This document shows positions 16,632 to 25,674 of a DNA stretch of 64,000 nucleotides, in pieces. Position 1 is the stretch's first letter, and the number at the start of each line of letters is the position of its first letter. The notes beneath the pieces are model-generated. The model saw only the letters and a program-made list of their open reading frames with translations, was not told the DNA's origin and searched no databases. The DNA is from Bradyrhizobium lupini (lineage in GTDB: Bacteria; Pseudomonadota; Alphaproteobacteria; Rhizobiales; Xanthobacteraceae): NCBI RefSeq assembly GCF_040939785.1, contig NZ_CP162553.1, forward strand, positions 620,001 through 684,000. Reading direction: 5' to 3'. The position numbers were made by a program, and so were the translations under genes.

Positions 16632-17945
16632 TCAGACCTGATAGTAGCGCTTGGCGCGCTCGGCTGCGCGTGCGGCTGCCGCCTTCGGCGTCACGGAGCC
16701 CGACGCCGCCTCGGCGAACATGTCGACGACGACGAAGTCGCCCATCACGGCGGCCGAGGCATAGCCGAGGTCGCCGGCATAGCCGTTGTCGCGGCAGCGC
16801 TTCAGGCAGTCGCGATACGGCGTGATCTTCGGATCCGACGTCCACACCGGGTTGTCGTTGTAGGCCGGAAGCGGCGGCGACACGTAGCCGTTGGAGGAGA
16901 CCTCCCAGGCGTCGTAGTTCGCCTTGTCCATCATGAACTTGATGTATTCCTTGACCGCCTTCGGATACTTCGAGTGCTTGTAGCCGTAATAAACCAGCAC
17001 GTTCTGCTGCTCGGTCGACACGCCGACCGGACCGATCGGCATCGGCGCGTGGTTCATGTCCTTGGCGATCTCCTGCTGCTTCGGATCGGTCGAGTTCTTT
17101 CCGACGGTCCAGATAGAGATGCCGTTCAGCGTCAGGCTGAGCTCGCCGTTGAGGAACGCCTTGTTGTTGTTCGAGTCGTTCCACGACAGCACGCCGGGGA
17201 TGAAGGTCTCGTAGAGCTGCTTGACGTATTCGAGCGCGGCGATCGTCTCCGGCGAGTCGATCACGACCTCGTTCTTTTCATTGACGACTTTGCCGCCGAA
17301 GGCCCACAGCGCCCACTGGCACCAGCCGTTGGCGTCACCCGTGGCGTGGCCGAGCGCGAAGCCGGCCGGCGTGTTGTTCTTCTTCAGCGCCTGGCAGAGC
17401 TTGAGGAAGCCGGCAGTGTCCTTGGGAAATTCATCGAAGCCGGCGGCCTTCACGTGGCTAACGCGATAGTTCAGGCAGCCGCCGGTCGCGCCCTGCGGAA
17501 TGGCGATCCAGCTGTTGCCCTTCTTGCCGTAGCGTTCGGCAACCGGGTACCAGCCGCCATACTGCGCGCCGAGATAGTCGGCGACGTCAGTCATGTCGAT
17601 CAGCTTTTCCGGGAATTTGTGGGGATCATCGAGCGTTCCGATGATCAGGTCGGGACCGGCGCCGACATTGGCGGCGACCGCGGCTTTGGGGCGGATGTCC
17701 TCCCAGCTCTCGGCCTCGAGCTTGATCTTGACGCCGGTCTTCTCGGAGAACGCCTTGGTCTGCTCGGCGAATTTGTCGAACTCGGCCTGAATGAACTGCT
17801 TCCAGCGCAAGACGCGGATGGAAGCGTTCGGCTCGGGCGTGTTGGTCCACTCCGCCGCGCGTACCGGGACAATGCCCGGGCCGGCCAGCAGCGCCGCGCC
17901 GCCCAGACCGACTTTAAGCACACTTCGCCTGTCGAAATCGCTCAT
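16632..17945 (-). CDS. Sugar ABC transporter substrate-binding protein (Tat signal)
   Basis: A 437-residue periplasmic extracellular-solute-binding protein of family 1. It starts at ATG 17945 behind AGGGAGAG. The N-terminus MSDFDRRSVLKVGLGGAALLAG has a twin-arginine-like signal (DRRSVLK) and a cleavage site near VRAAE. The mature part shows the CUT1 binding-protein pattern (DLIIGTLDD, the GGCLNYRVSH hinge region, and a C-terminal helix AAARAAERAKRYY). It is first to bind the imported sugar or polyol and pass it to the two downstream permeases. Export as a folded protein through Tat is inferred from the signal. Confidence 0.92.
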   Translation of the reverse strand: MSDFDRRSVLKVGLGGAALLAGPGIVPVRAAEWTNTPEPNASIRVLRWKQFIQAEFDKFAEQTKAFSEKTGVKIKLEAESWEDIRPKAAVAANVGAGPDLIIGTLDDPHKFPEKLIDMTDVADYLGAQYGGWYPVAERYGKKGNSWIAIPQGATGGCLNYRVSHVKAAGFDEFPKDTAGFLKLCQALKKNNTPAGFALGHATGDANGWCQWALWAFGGKVVNEKNEVVIDSPETIAALEYVKQLYETFIPGVLSWNDSNNNKAFLNGELSLTLNGISIWTVGKNSTDPKQQEIAKDMNHAPMPIGPVGVSTEQQNVLVYYGYKHSKYPKAVKEYIKFMMDKANYDAWEVSSNGYVSPPLPAYNDNPVWTSDPKITPYRDCLKRCRDNGYAGDLGYASAAVMGDFVVVDMFAEAASGSVTPKAAAARAAERAKRYYQV

Positions 17946-18023
17946 CGTTCTCTCCCTAAATTTTATATTTGTATTGGGTCGTCTTGTATTGGGGCAGTTC
18001 TGCTTGGCAGTTCTTTGGCGTCG

Positions 18024-19085
18024 CTATACGCGTTTGCCCGTCGCCTCGTCGAACAGATGAATCACGGAAGGATCGGGCTTCAGCTTGACCTTGTCGCCCG
18101 GGTTGAACTGGTGACGTTCGCGGAAGACCGCGACGACCTGCTCACCACCGAGCTTCGCAAACACCTGCGTTTCCGAGCCGGTCGGCTCGACCACGACGAT
18201 CTCGGCATCGGCGCCGTCGTCAGCGATGGTGAAATGCTCGGGACGCACGCCGTAAACGACAGGACGCCCGTCGGACGCCGCCGGCGCGTTCCTGAGCGGC
18301 AGCTTGACGCCATTCGGCCCCTCGAAGATCGCAACGCCGTTGACCCGCACATGACCCTTCAGGAAGTTCATGGACGGCGAGCCGATAAAGCCGGCGACGA
18401 ACTGGTTCTCGGGCTTGTCGTAGAGCTCGAGCGGCGTACCCATCTGCTCGACGATGCCGTCATGCATGACCACGATTTTATCGGCCATGGTCATGGCCTC
18501 GATCTGATCGTGGGTGACGTAGACCGTCGTGGTCTTCAGCCGCTGGTGCAGCTCCTTGATCTCGGTGCGCATCGCGACGCGCAGCTTGGCGTCGAGGTTC
18601 GACAAGGGCTCGTCGAACAGGAACACCTGCGGATCGCGCACGATGGCGCGGCCCATGGCGACGCGCTGGCGCTGGCCGCCGGAGAGCTGGCGCGGATAGC
18701 GTTCGAGCAGCGGCGACAGTGCCAGGATCTCGGCGGCGCGCTTGACGCGCTTGTTGATCTCTTCGGTGCTCTCGCCCCGCAGCTTCATCGAGAAGCCCAT
18801 GTTCTCGCCGACCGTCATGTGCGGATAGAGCGCGTAGTTCTGGAACACCATCGCAATGTCCCGCTCCTTGGGCTGGACATTGTTGACGACGCGGTCGCCG
18901 ATCGAGATCGTGCCTGAGGTGATGTTCTCGAGACCGGCGAGCATGCGCAGAAGCGTCGACTTGCCGCAGCCGGAGGGGCCAACCAGGACAACGAACTGGC
19001 CGTCCTCGATCGGAATCGAAACGCCGTGCAGGACTTCAAAATTGCCGAACGATTTCCGCACGTCGCGGATTTGCACAGACGACAT
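18024..19085 (-). CDS. Sugar ABC transporter ATP-binding protein (MalK/UgpC-like)
   Basis: A 353-residue ATPase. Walker A (GPSGCGKST, about residues 37-45), signature LSGGQRQR, Walker B (VFLFDEPLSNLDAKLR) and the switch His (VTHDQIEA) are all intact. Residues 240 onward form the MalK-type regulatory OB/TOBE domain (VYGVRPEH). It energises the importer whose binding protein and permeases lie downstream on the same strand. It is the first gene of the operon, divergent from the LacI regulator, with a candidate operator in the 202-base gap between them. Confidence 0.95.
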   Translation of the reverse strand: MSSVQIRDVRKSFGNFEVLHGVSIPIEDGQFVVLVGPSGCGKSTLLRMLAGLENITSGTISIGDRVVNNVQPKERDIAMVFQNYALYPHMTVGENMGFSMKLRGESTEEINKRVKRAAEILALSPLLERYPRQLSGGQRQRVAMGRAIVRDPQVFLFDEPLSNLDAKLRVAMRTEIKELHQRLKTTTVYVTHDQIEAMTMADKIVVMHDGIVEQMGTPLELYDKPENQFVAGFIGSPSMNFLKGHVRVNGVAIFEGPNGVKLPLRNAPAASDGRPVVYGVRPEHFTIADDGADAEIVVVEPTGSETQVFAKLGGEQVVAVFRERHQFNPGDKVKLKPDPSVIHLFDEATGKRV

Positions 19086-19231
19086 CTAGCTCCCCTCCTC
19101 GAAAGTCCACGACGCATCTCGCGCCGCGACCGTCTTGTTTTTCAGACTTCACCGAGCGAAGCCCAACCTTAGCGGGCGACATTGTCGGCAGTTTGTGCGG
19201 TTTTGGCAATTTGTCTTTGGTTAGTCCGTGC

Positions 19232-19245
19232 TGGTAGCGCTGTCA
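19232..19245. promoter_or_regulatory. Candidate LacI-family operator upstream of the ABC operon and lacI-type gene
   Basis: TGGTAGCGCTGTCA lies in the divergent promoter gap and matches the more symmetric site at 20360-20373 in 11 of 14 positions, sharing TGGTAGCG exactly. LacI-family operators are short palindromes with a central CG, which fits. Placement between the two divergent starts would allow control of both. Assigned by comparison of the two sites only. Confidence 0.5.
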
Positions 19246-19287
19246 ACGTTCCTTTGTTTGCGACATTGAGTGTGTTAAGAGCAGCAA

Positions 19288-20388
19288 ATGGGTCGAAACC
19301 GCACCAAGTCAGGCAAAATCCGGCTGGCGGAAGTCGCCGAGCTCGCCGGCGTCAGCCCGATCACAGCGTCCCGCTTCTTCCGCAATCCCGAGGCGCTGTC
19401 GCTCGCCAAACGGACCCGGGTCGAGAGCGCAGCCAGGGAGCTCGGCTATGTACCGAACCTGGCGGCGCGCGCGTTGGCCTCGCAGCGCACCGAGGTGATC
19501 GGTGTCTTGATTCCGTCGCTGACCAATAACGTGTTCTCCGACGTGCTACGCGGCATCTACGACGCCTCCGAAAACAGCCGTTACTCGATCCAGTTGTCCA
19601 ACACACGCTACAGTATTCTCCAGGAGGAGAAGCTGCTGCGGCTGTTTCTTGCGCAGAAGCCGGCCGGGCTGATCGTCACCGGCATCGACCAGACCACGGA
19701 ATCGCGCGCAATGCTCGATGCCGCCGACTGCCCGATCGTGCAGATCATGGAGATCGGACCCAATCCGATCGACATGATGATCGGCTTTTCGCACTATGAC
19801 GCAGCCCGTGCGGCGGTTGCGCATCTGTTCGCGCAAGGTCACCGCAAGATCGGTTTCGTCGGCGCACGGATGGATCCGCGGGTGCAGCGCCGGCTCGACG
19901 GATACGTCTCGGCCATGAAAGACGCCGGACTGTTCGACCAACGCCTCGTCGTCACCACGGCGACTCCGACCTCGGTAACGCTCGGAGGCGCCCTGTTCAC
20001 CGATCTCCTGGCGCGGGAGCCCGGCATGGACGCGGTGTTCTGCGCCAATGACGACCTCGCGCTGGGTGTGCTGTTCGAATGCAGGCGCCGCGAGATCGCG
20101 ATCCCCGAACAGATCGCGATCGTTGGCTTCAACGATCTCGAATTCATGGCCTCCGCCGTCCCGACTTTGACGAGCGTGCGCACCAACCGCTACGAGATGG
20201 GCAACACGGCCGCCAGCATGCTGATCGACGCGATCGACGGACGGCGTCCGGAGCAGCCGGTGCTCGATCTCGGCTTCAAGGTGATCGAGCGGCAAAGCTC
20301 GTCGGCCCGGCGTTCCGACAACCGGCCAGCCGTTTCAGGCGGGGGTGTTGCGAACAAAATGGTAGCGTTACCAAGTGGCCATGACTAG
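19288..20388 (+). CDS. LacI-family transcriptional regulator
   Basis: A 366-residue repressor. The N-terminal helix-turn-helix is clear (RLAEVAELAGVSPITASRFF, then the hinge-helix YVPNLAARALASQRT). The C-terminal two-lobed periplasmic-binding-like domain follows (VIGVLIPSLTNNVFSDV; AVFCANDDLALGVL; IVGFNDLEF). It is divergent from the ABC importer and followed after 122 bases by the dehydratase gene. The last codons contain a palindrome that may be an operator for the downstream genes. By family it should bind a sugar or sugar-acid effector and derepress the locus. Confidence 0.93.
   Translation: MGRNRTKSGKIRLAEVAELAGVSPITASRFFRNPEALSLAKRTRVESAARELGYVPNLAARALASQRTEVIGVLIPSLTNNVFSDVLRGIYDASENSRYSIQLSNTRYSILQEEKLLRLFLAQKPAGLIVTGIDQTTESRAMLDAADCPIVQIMEIGPNPIDMMIGFSHYDAARAAVAHLFAQGHRKIGFVGARMDPRVQRRLDGYVSAMKDAGLFDQRLVVTTATPTSVTLGGALFTDLLAREPGMDAVFCANDDLALGVLFECRRREIAIPEQIAIVGFNDLEFMASAVPTLTSVRTNRYEMGNTAASMLIDAIDGRRPEQPVLDLGFKVIERQSSSARRSDNRPAVSGGGVANKMVALPSGHD
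20360..20373. promoter_or_regulatory. Candidate LacI-family operator before the dehydratase gene
   Basis: TGGTAGCGTTACCA has perfect TGGTA/TACCA arms around a central GCGT. It lies within the last codons of the LacI-type gene and about 140 bases before the IlvD-like start. A related site lies in the divergent gap at 19232. The pair suggests that the one regulator controls both arms of the locus. Confidence 0.6.
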
Positions 20389-20510
20389 TATCGGATTTGT
20401 GAGGAAACGACCCGCCAGCGGGCAGGCAAATCGTCGCTCGCGCCGTTGGGCATCGCACAAGCCGATACCATAAAACGGACGCCAGTGCGTTTGCATTGCA
20501 GGAGAAACCA

Positions 20511-22340
20511 ATGACAAAAAAACCAACCAATGGGCATGCCCCCGCCGGCAACGGCGCTCGCCGCCACCTCCGCTCGCAGGAATGGTTCAACAATCCGCAT
20601 AATCCGGGCATGACCGCGCTCTATATGGAGCGCTATTTGAACTACGGTCTCACCCGCGCCGAGCTCCAGTCCGGCAAACCGATCATCGGCATCGCGCAGA
20701 CCGGCAACGACCTCTCCCCCTGCAACCGCCACCATATCGAGCTTGCCCATCGCGTCCGCGAAGGCATCCGCGAGGCCGGCGGCATTGCGATGGAATTCCC
20801 GACCCATCCGATCCAGGAGACCGGCAAGCGCCCGACCGCGGCGCTCGACCGCAACCTCGCTTATCTCGGCCTCGTCGAAATCCTCTACGGCTATCCGCTC
20901 GACGGCGTGGTGCTGACCACGGGCTGCGACAAGACCACGCCGGCCTGCATGATGGCGGCGGCGACCGTCAACCTGCCCGCGATCGTGCTGTCGGGCGGGC
21001 CGATGCTGAACGGCTGGCACAATGGCGAGCGCACCGGCTCCGGCACCATCGTCTGGAAATCGCGCGAGCGCCTCGCCGCCGGCGAGATTGACTATGAAGA
21101 ATTCATGGAGATCGTGGCGTCATCGGCGCCCTCGGTCGGCCATTGCAACACCATGGGCACCGCTTCGACCATGAACGGGCTCGCGGAAGCGCTCGGCTTC
21201 TCGCTGCCGGGCTGTGCGGCGATCCCCGCCCCCTATCGCGAGCGCGGCCAGATCGCCTACGAGACGGGAAAACGCATCGTCGACATGGTCTGGGAAGACC
21301 TCAAGCCTTCGGACATCCTGACCCGCAAGGCGTTCGAGAACTGCATCGTGATCAATTCGGCGATCGGCGGCTCGACCAACGCACCGATCCACATTAACGC
21401 GCTGGCGCGCCACATCGGCGTCGAGCTCTCCATCGACGACTGGCAGAAGGTCGGCCACGACGTGCCGCTGCTGGTGAACATGCAGCCGGCCGGCTTCTAT
21501 CTCGGCGAGGAATTCCACCGCGCCGGCGGCGTGCCGGCCGTGGTGCGCGAACTGATGAAGCACAAGCGCATCCACGAGGACGCGGTCACGGTCAACGGCC
21601 GCGGCATCGGCGAGAACTGCGCCAATGCGCCAAAACCCGACAACGACGTGATCTGGTCTTACGACAAGCCGCTGGTGAAGGACGCCGGCTTCCTGGTGCT
21701 GAAGGGCAATCTGTTCGATTCCGCGATCATGAAGACCAGCGTGATCTCCAAGGAGTTCCGCGATCGCTACCTCAGCAACCCGACCGATCTCAATGCATTC
21801 GAGGGCCGCGCCATCGTGTTCGAGGGTCCCGAGGACTATCACGAGCGGATCGACGATCCCTCACTCGAGATCGACGAGCGCTGCGTGCTGTTCATCCGCG
21901 GCACCGGCCCGATCGGCTATCCCGGCGGCGCCGAGGTCGTGAACATGCAGCCCCCTGCGGCGCTGATCAAGCGCGGCATCATGTCCCTGCCCTGCATCGG
22001 CGACGGCCGCCAGTCGGGCACCTCGGGCTCCCCTTCGATCCTCAATGCTTCGCCGGAAGCCGCCGCCAATGGCGGGCTCGCGATCCTCAGAAACGGCGAC
22101 AAGGTACGCGTCGATCTGAACAAGGGCAGTGCCAACATTCTCATCTCCGACGACGAGGTGAAGAAGCGCCACGCCGAGCTGGCGGCGAATGGCGGCTTCA
22201 AGCATCCGCCGAACCAGACGCCGTGGCAGGAGCTTTATCGCAACACCGTCGGCCAGCAGTCGACCGGTGCCTGCATGGAGCTCGCTACGCGCTATCAGAA
22301 CGTCGCCGGCACATTTGGCGTAGCGCGGGATAATCACTGA
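20511..22340 (+). CDS. IlvD/Edd-family sugar-acid dehydratase
   Basis: A 609-residue Fe-S dehydratase. Three cysteines at the cluster-ligand positions are C71 (SPCNRH), C139 ([11 protein letters not shown]) and C212 ([11 protein letters not shown]). The length and the motif [16 protein letters not shown] place it with the pentonate/hexonate dehydratases (L-arabinonate or D-xylonate type) rather than with biosynthetic IlvD. It would convert an aldonate into a 2-keto-3-deoxy acid. The ATG at 20511 has GGAG before it. Upstream LacI, downstream SDRs, and the kinase and aldolase on the other arm support a catabolic role. The substrate is not determinable from sequence alone. Confidence 0.9.
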   Translation: MTKKPTNGHAPAGNGARRHLRSQEWFNNPHNPGMTALYMERYLNYGLTRAELQSGKPIIGIAQTGNDLSPCNRHHIELAHRVREGIREAGGIAMEFPTHPIQETGKRPTAALDRNLAYLGLVEILYGYPLDGVVLTTGCDKTTPACMMAAATVNLPAIVLSGGPMLNGWHNGERTGSGTIVWKSRERLAAGEIDYEEFMEIVASSAPSVGHCNTMGTASTMNGLAEALGFSLPGCAAIPAPYRERGQIAYETGKRIVDMVWEDLKPSDILTRKAFENCIVINSAIGGSTNAPIHINALARHIGVELSIDDWQKVGHDVPLLVNMQPAGFYLGEEFHRAGGVPAVVRELMKHKRIHEDAVTVNGRGIGENCANAPKPDNDVIWSYDKPLVKDAGFLVLKGNLFDSAIMKTSVISKEFRDRYLSNPTDLNAFEGRAIVFEGPEDYHERIDDPSLEIDERCVLFIRGTGPIGYPGGAEVVNMQPPAALIKRGIMSLPCIGDGRQSGTSGSPSILNASPEAAANGGLAILRNGDKVRVDLNKGSANILISDDEVKKRHAELAANGGFKHPPNQTPWQELYRNTVGQQSTGACMELATRYQNVAGTFGVARDNH

Positions 22341-22351
22341 GTTAGGAACAC

Positions 22352-22425
22352 GTAGCCCGGGTGAGCGGAGCGACACCCGGGACATCCGCTCCCGGATATC
22401 GCGCTCGCGCGCTCATCCGGGCTAC
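22352..22425. repeat. Imperfect inverted repeat, GTAGCCCGGRTGAGCG family
   Basis: The left arm GTAGCCCGGGTGAGCG (22352-22367) pairs with the right arm CGCTCATCCGGGCTAC (22410-22425) in 15 of 16 positions. The inner part repeats fragments of the same motif (ATCCGCTCCCGGAT). It sits between the dehydratase stop and the first SDR gene. It belongs with the repeat at 7518-7593 and could form a processing or attenuation hairpin inside the operon. Confidence 0.7.
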
Positions 22426-22453
22426 GGCACTGAGAAAATCGAGGAGAATACAA

Positions 22454-23185
22454 ATGGCAGACCGCCTCAAGGGAAAGCGCGCCGTCATCACGGCTGCAGC
22501 GGCAGGCATCGGGCGCGCATGCGCCATTGCATTCGCGCGTGAAGGCGCAACCGTCATCGCCACCGACATCAATGAGAGCGGCATCGCGAGCCTGGCTAAG
22601 GAAGGTATTGCCGAGACTGCGAAGCTCGACGTGCGCAGCACCGCCGACGTTAACGCCTTCGCCAAGCGCGTCGGCAAGGTCGACATCCTGCTCAACGCGG
22701 CGGGCTTCGTGCACCACGGCACCATCCTGGAGTGTTCGGAAGAGGATTTTGATTTCTCGTTCGACCTCAACGTCAAGTCGATGCACCGGACCATCAGGGC
22801 CTTCCTGCCGGACATGCTCGCGGGCGGCGGCGGCAGCATCGTCAACATCTCCTCCTGCGCGGCGCTGCGGCCACCGGCCAACCGTTACGTCTACAGCGCT
22901 TCGAAGGCAGCGGTGTCGCTGCTGACGCGCGCGGTCGCGCTCGACTTCATCACCAAGGGCATCCGCTGCAACAGCATCTGCCCGGGCACCGTCGAGACGC
23001 CTTCGATGCTCGACCGTGCCGCAGCGCAAGGGCCGCAGGGCAAGGAGATGTTCGTCTCCCGCCAGAAGATGGGCCGGCTCGGCACCGCCGACGAGATCGC
23101 ATCCATGGCGGTCTATCTCGGCAGCGACGAGAGCGCCTTCACCACCGGTGTCGACCTCGTGGTCGACGGCGGCTACATGCTCTGA
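22454..23185 (+). CDS. SDR oxidoreductase, 2-keto-3-deoxy-L-fuconate dehydrogenase/BDH2-like
   Basis: A 243-residue classical short-chain dehydrogenase. The cofactor loop is modified (TAAAAGIGRA instead of TGxxxGIG), with a D at the end of strand two (ATDIN) that favours NAD. The catalytic set is S-Y-K (NISSC, YVYSASK), and the segment ICPGTVETPSM is characteristic of the DHRS6/BDH2 and 2-keto-3-deoxy-fuconate dehydrogenase subgroup. It is preceded by GAGGAG and follows the dehydratase, so oxidation of the 2-keto-3-deoxy acid or of a sugar is plausible. This would be an alternative to the kinase-aldolase branch. Confidence 0.88.
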   Translation: MADRLKGKRAVITAAAAGIGRACAIAFAREGATVIATDINESGIASLAKEGIAETAKLDVRSTADVNAFAKRVGKVDILLNAAGFVHHGTILECSEEDFDFSFDLNVKSMHRTIRAFLPDMLAGGGGSIVNISSCAALRPPANRYVYSASKAAVSLLTRAVALDFITKGIRCNSICPGTVETPSMLDRAAAQGPQGKEMFVSRQKMGRLGTADEIASMAVYLGSDESAFTTGVDLVVDGGYML

Positions 23186-23200
23186 CGCCAGAGGCCCGGC

Positions 23201-23947
23201 ATGAACAAGATCGATCTCAACGGCCGTGTCGCCATCGTCACCGGCGGCGCGCAGGGCTTTGGCCGCGCCATTGTTCAGCGCTTCGTCGCCTCCGGCGCCA
23301 AGGTCGCGATCTGGGATTTTGATGCAGCCCTGGCCGAGAAGACGGCAAAGGAAATCGGCGATAACACCTGCGTCTTCAAGGTCGACGTCACCGATACCGC
23401 GGCCGTCGAGCAGGCCCGCGACGCGACGCTGGCCGCCTTCGGCAAGATCGACATCCTCGTCAACAATGCCGGCATCGCCGGCGTCAACAAGCCGGTCTGG
23501 GAGACCGATCTCGAGGAATGGCGGAAAGTTCTGCGCATCAACCTCGACGGCCCTTTCATCGTCTGCAAGGCGATCGTGCCTTGGATGCTCAAGCAGAAGT
23601 ACGGGCGCATCGTCAACATCGCCTCGATCGCCGGCAAGGAAGGCAATCCCAACGCCTCGCATTATTCGGCGTCCAAGGCCGGCCTGATCGCGCTGACCAA
23701 GTCGCTCGGCAAGGAATTGGCCGCACACGACATTCTCGTCAATGCGGTGACTCCCGCGGCTGCGAAGACGGCGATCTTCGACCAGATGACGCAGCAGCAT
23801 ATCGACTTCATGCTGTCGAAAATCCCGAAAGCGCGCTTTGTGCTGGTGGAAGAGCTAGCCGCGATGGTGAGCTGGCTCGCATCCGAGGACTGCGCGTTCT
23901 CGACCGGCGCCGTGTTCGACATCTCGGGTGGGCGGGCAACCTATTGA
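23201..23947 (+). CDS. SDR oxidoreductase (FabG-like, sugar dehydrogenase candidate)
   Basis: A 248-residue classical SDR, complete: TGGAQGFGRA cofactor loop, DFDAA, NNAGIAG, and the catalytic YSASKAG (about residue 155). It is 15 bases downstream of the other SDR. The aspartate after strand two suggests NAD(H) use. In this setting it may be the aldose dehydrogenase that starts the route or a 3-dehydro sugar reductase. Family membership is certain; the reaction is inferred. Confidence 0.9.
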   Translation: MNKIDLNGRVAIVTGGAQGFGRAIVQRFVASGAKVAIWDFDAALAEKTAKEIGDNTCVFKVDVTDTAAVEQARDATLAAFGKIDILVNNAGIAGVNKPVWETDLEEWRKVLRINLDGPFIVCKAIVPWMLKQKYGRIVNIASIAGKEGNPNASHYSASKAGLIALTKSLGKELAAHDILVNAVTPAAAKTAIFDQMTQQHIDFMLSKIPKARFVLVEELAAMVSWLASEDCAFSTGAVFDISGGRATY

Positions 23948-23954
23948 GGCAGCC

Positions 23955-24347
23955 ATGATCCGAGAAGGCGGATGTCTGTGCGGCGCGGTGCGGTTCAAGG
24001 CGGAGGGCGAGCCGCTCAACGTCCGCATCTGCCATTGCCGCCTCTGTCAGAAGGCGATGGGCTCGCCCTACTTCGCCCGCGCGCAATTCGACCAGCGCGC
24101 ACTGACTGTCGAGGGCGACACCGAGCGCTATGCGTCGTCCGAGAACATCGACCGCGTGTTCTGTAAGCGCTGCGGCACGCGCCTGTTCGCCTGGCGGCGC
24201 AACGGCACGCTGGCTGGCGTTGCGCTGGCGACCTTCGACGATCGCAACGCGTTTGTGCCCACCGAGCACATCTGGGTCAGCGAAAAGATGGGCTGGGTGA
24301 CGATCGAGGACGGCATGATCCGATATGACGGGACGATCCCGACGTAG
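23955..24347 (+). CDS. GFA-family (glutathione-dependent formaldehyde-activating-like) zinc protein
   Basis: A 130-residue Mss4-like zinc protein with the cysteine pattern of the GFA family: CLCGAVRF, then CHCRLCQKAMGSPYF, then FCKRCGTRLF. These six or seven cysteines bind one or two zinc ions. The ATG at 23955 is eight bases after the SDR stop and probably shares its transcript. Most members of this family are of unknown activity; formaldehyde-glutathione adduct formation is established only for Gfa itself and is not claimed here. Confidence 0.88.
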   Translation: MIREGGCLCGAVRFKAEGEPLNVRICHCRLCQKAMGSPYFARAQFDQRALTVEGDTERYASSENIDRVFCKRCGTRLFAWRRNGTLAGVALATFDDRNAFVPTEHIWVSEKMGWVTIEDGMIRYDGTIPT

Positions 24348-24508
24348 CTCATCCGGCGCCAAGGCTCCACGTCACGGCCGCTGGTCTCGCCGATCATTTG
24401 CGGCGTGGCATTTCGGGACCGCCCACCCTATGTTGGGGTGACGCGTTGCTGCACCACCGGTTGGCTGGGTCGGCTGCAAGACCGCAGGCAAACCGGGACG
24501 GACGAGCC

Positions 24509-25189
24509 GTGAACATTTCCTTGTATGACCTCTCGGTGTGGGTGCTGCCGCTGGTGCTCGCCATCACCTTCCACGAGGCTGCCCACGCCTTCGTCGCACA
24601 TCGTCTCGGTGATGATACCGCATGGCAGCTCGGCCGTGTCAGCTTCAACCCGCTCCGCCACATCGACCCGTTCGGCACGCTGATATTGCCGGCGATGCTG
24701 CTGTTCGCGCATTCGCCATTCCTGTTCGGCTATGCCAAGCCTATGCCGGTGAATTTCCGCAAGCTCAACGACCCCAGACTCGGCATGGTCTGGGTGGCGC
24801 TGGCCGGGCCCGCCACCAACATCCTGCTGGCGCTGTCCGCAGCTCTTGCCCTGCACGCCCTGCCCTGGGCCCCAGCGAACTCGGCGCAATGGATCTTTGA
24901 CAATCTCAAGAACGCACTGCTGATCAACGCGGTGCTGGCGGTGTTCAACATGATGCCGATCCCGCCGCTCGACGGCGGGCGCGTCGCGGTAGGGCTGCTG
25001 CCCCGGCCACTCGCCCTCCCGCTGGCGCGGCTCGAGCCGTTCGGGATGCTGATTCTGATCGGCTTGCTGATCCTGCTACCGCTGGCAGGCTCGCAGTTCG
25101 GTCTAAATCTTGATGTTATTTCAGCAATACTGCGAACGTTGACCGGTTATGTGATTCAGGCTGTTCTCATTCTGACCGGCAATACGTAG
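24509..25189 (+). CDS. Site-2 protease-like membrane metalloprotease (M50)
   Basis: A 226-residue polytopic membrane protein with the zinc site HEAAH (residues 22-26) in the first helix and the third ligand region NMMPIPPLDGG (N147, D155), both required for activity in S2P proteases. About six membrane segments are predicted and no PDZ domain is present, so it belongs to the short YwhC/RipX-like group rather than to RseP. The GTG at 24509 is taken as the start because the conserved MNISLYDLS sequence begins there. The substrate is unknown. A single-span protein gene follows 44 bases downstream. Confidence 0.88.
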   Translation: MNISLYDLSVWVLPLVLAITFHEAAHAFVAHRLGDDTAWQLGRVSFNPLRHIDPFGTLILPAMLLFAHSPFLFGYAKPMPVNFRKLNDPRLGMVWVALAGPATNILLALSAALALHALPWAPANSAQWIFDNLKNALLINAVLAVFNMMPIPPLDGGRVAVGLLPRPLALPLARLEPFGMLILIGLLILLPLAGSQFGLNLDVISAILRTLTGYVIQAVLILTGNT

Positions 25190-25233
25190 TTGAACAGCAC
25201 ACCCGAACACAAGCCGAAGGGCTCGAGGCCGAC

Positions 25234-25674
25234 TTGGTCAAAGCTGCCGATATGCTGATCGCGCGACGCGCTGATACCCGCGCTCGCGCCGATTTTGCCA
25301 CCTGGAAGATGATGGCCAAGCTCAACGGGTCGTCCGCGCTGCCTCCGGAGGCGCAGGAGTTCCTCCTGAGCTACAAGAACCTGCGGGCGCAGATGAACGA
25401 GGGTGAGGCTACCGAGGCCACCATCGGCGCCATCTACAAGGCCTACTATGCCGAGATGGGCGGCGCGGGAACTCCACCTGACGTCCGCCCCCGGGCGGCT
25501 GAACCGGCGGCGGACAATGTTACCGCTTTCCGCCGCCCCGAACCGAAGCTGAAGAAGGCCAGTTTCTTCCGGGCAGCGACCGCGGGCGCAACCCAGAAGC
25601 GGCCGCTCCCGGTGGCCCTGATCTTCGCCTGCCTGGTCGTGGTCTATGTCGGGATCAGGCTCTACTGGCGCTGA
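25234..25674 (+). CDS. Hypothetical protein with C-terminal membrane anchor
   Basis: About 140-146 residues: a charged helical N-terminal part (LIARRADTRARADFATWKMM), a proline- and alanine-rich linker (residues 80-120) and one C-terminal membrane segment (PVALIFACLVVVYVGIRLYW). The start is uncertain: TTG at 25234 or ATG at 25252. It lies just after an intramembrane protease gene, which raises the possibility that this tail-anchored protein is a substrate or partner, but nothing proves it. Its stop overlaps the tonB stop on the other strand by 13 bases. No known family is recognised. Confidence 0.65.
   Translation: MVKAADMLIARRADTRARADFATWKMMAKLNGSSALPPEAQEFLLSYKNLRAQMNEGEATEATIGAIYKAYYAEMGGAGTPPDVRPRAAEPAADNVTAFRRPEPKLKKASFFRAATAGATQKRPLPVALIFACLVVVYVGIRLYWR

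Noticed and set aside
16974..18917. Plus-strand reading of about 650 codons across the ABC binding protein and ATPase genes
   Set aside because: It spans two real genes and an intergenic gap on the other strand and has no family signature.
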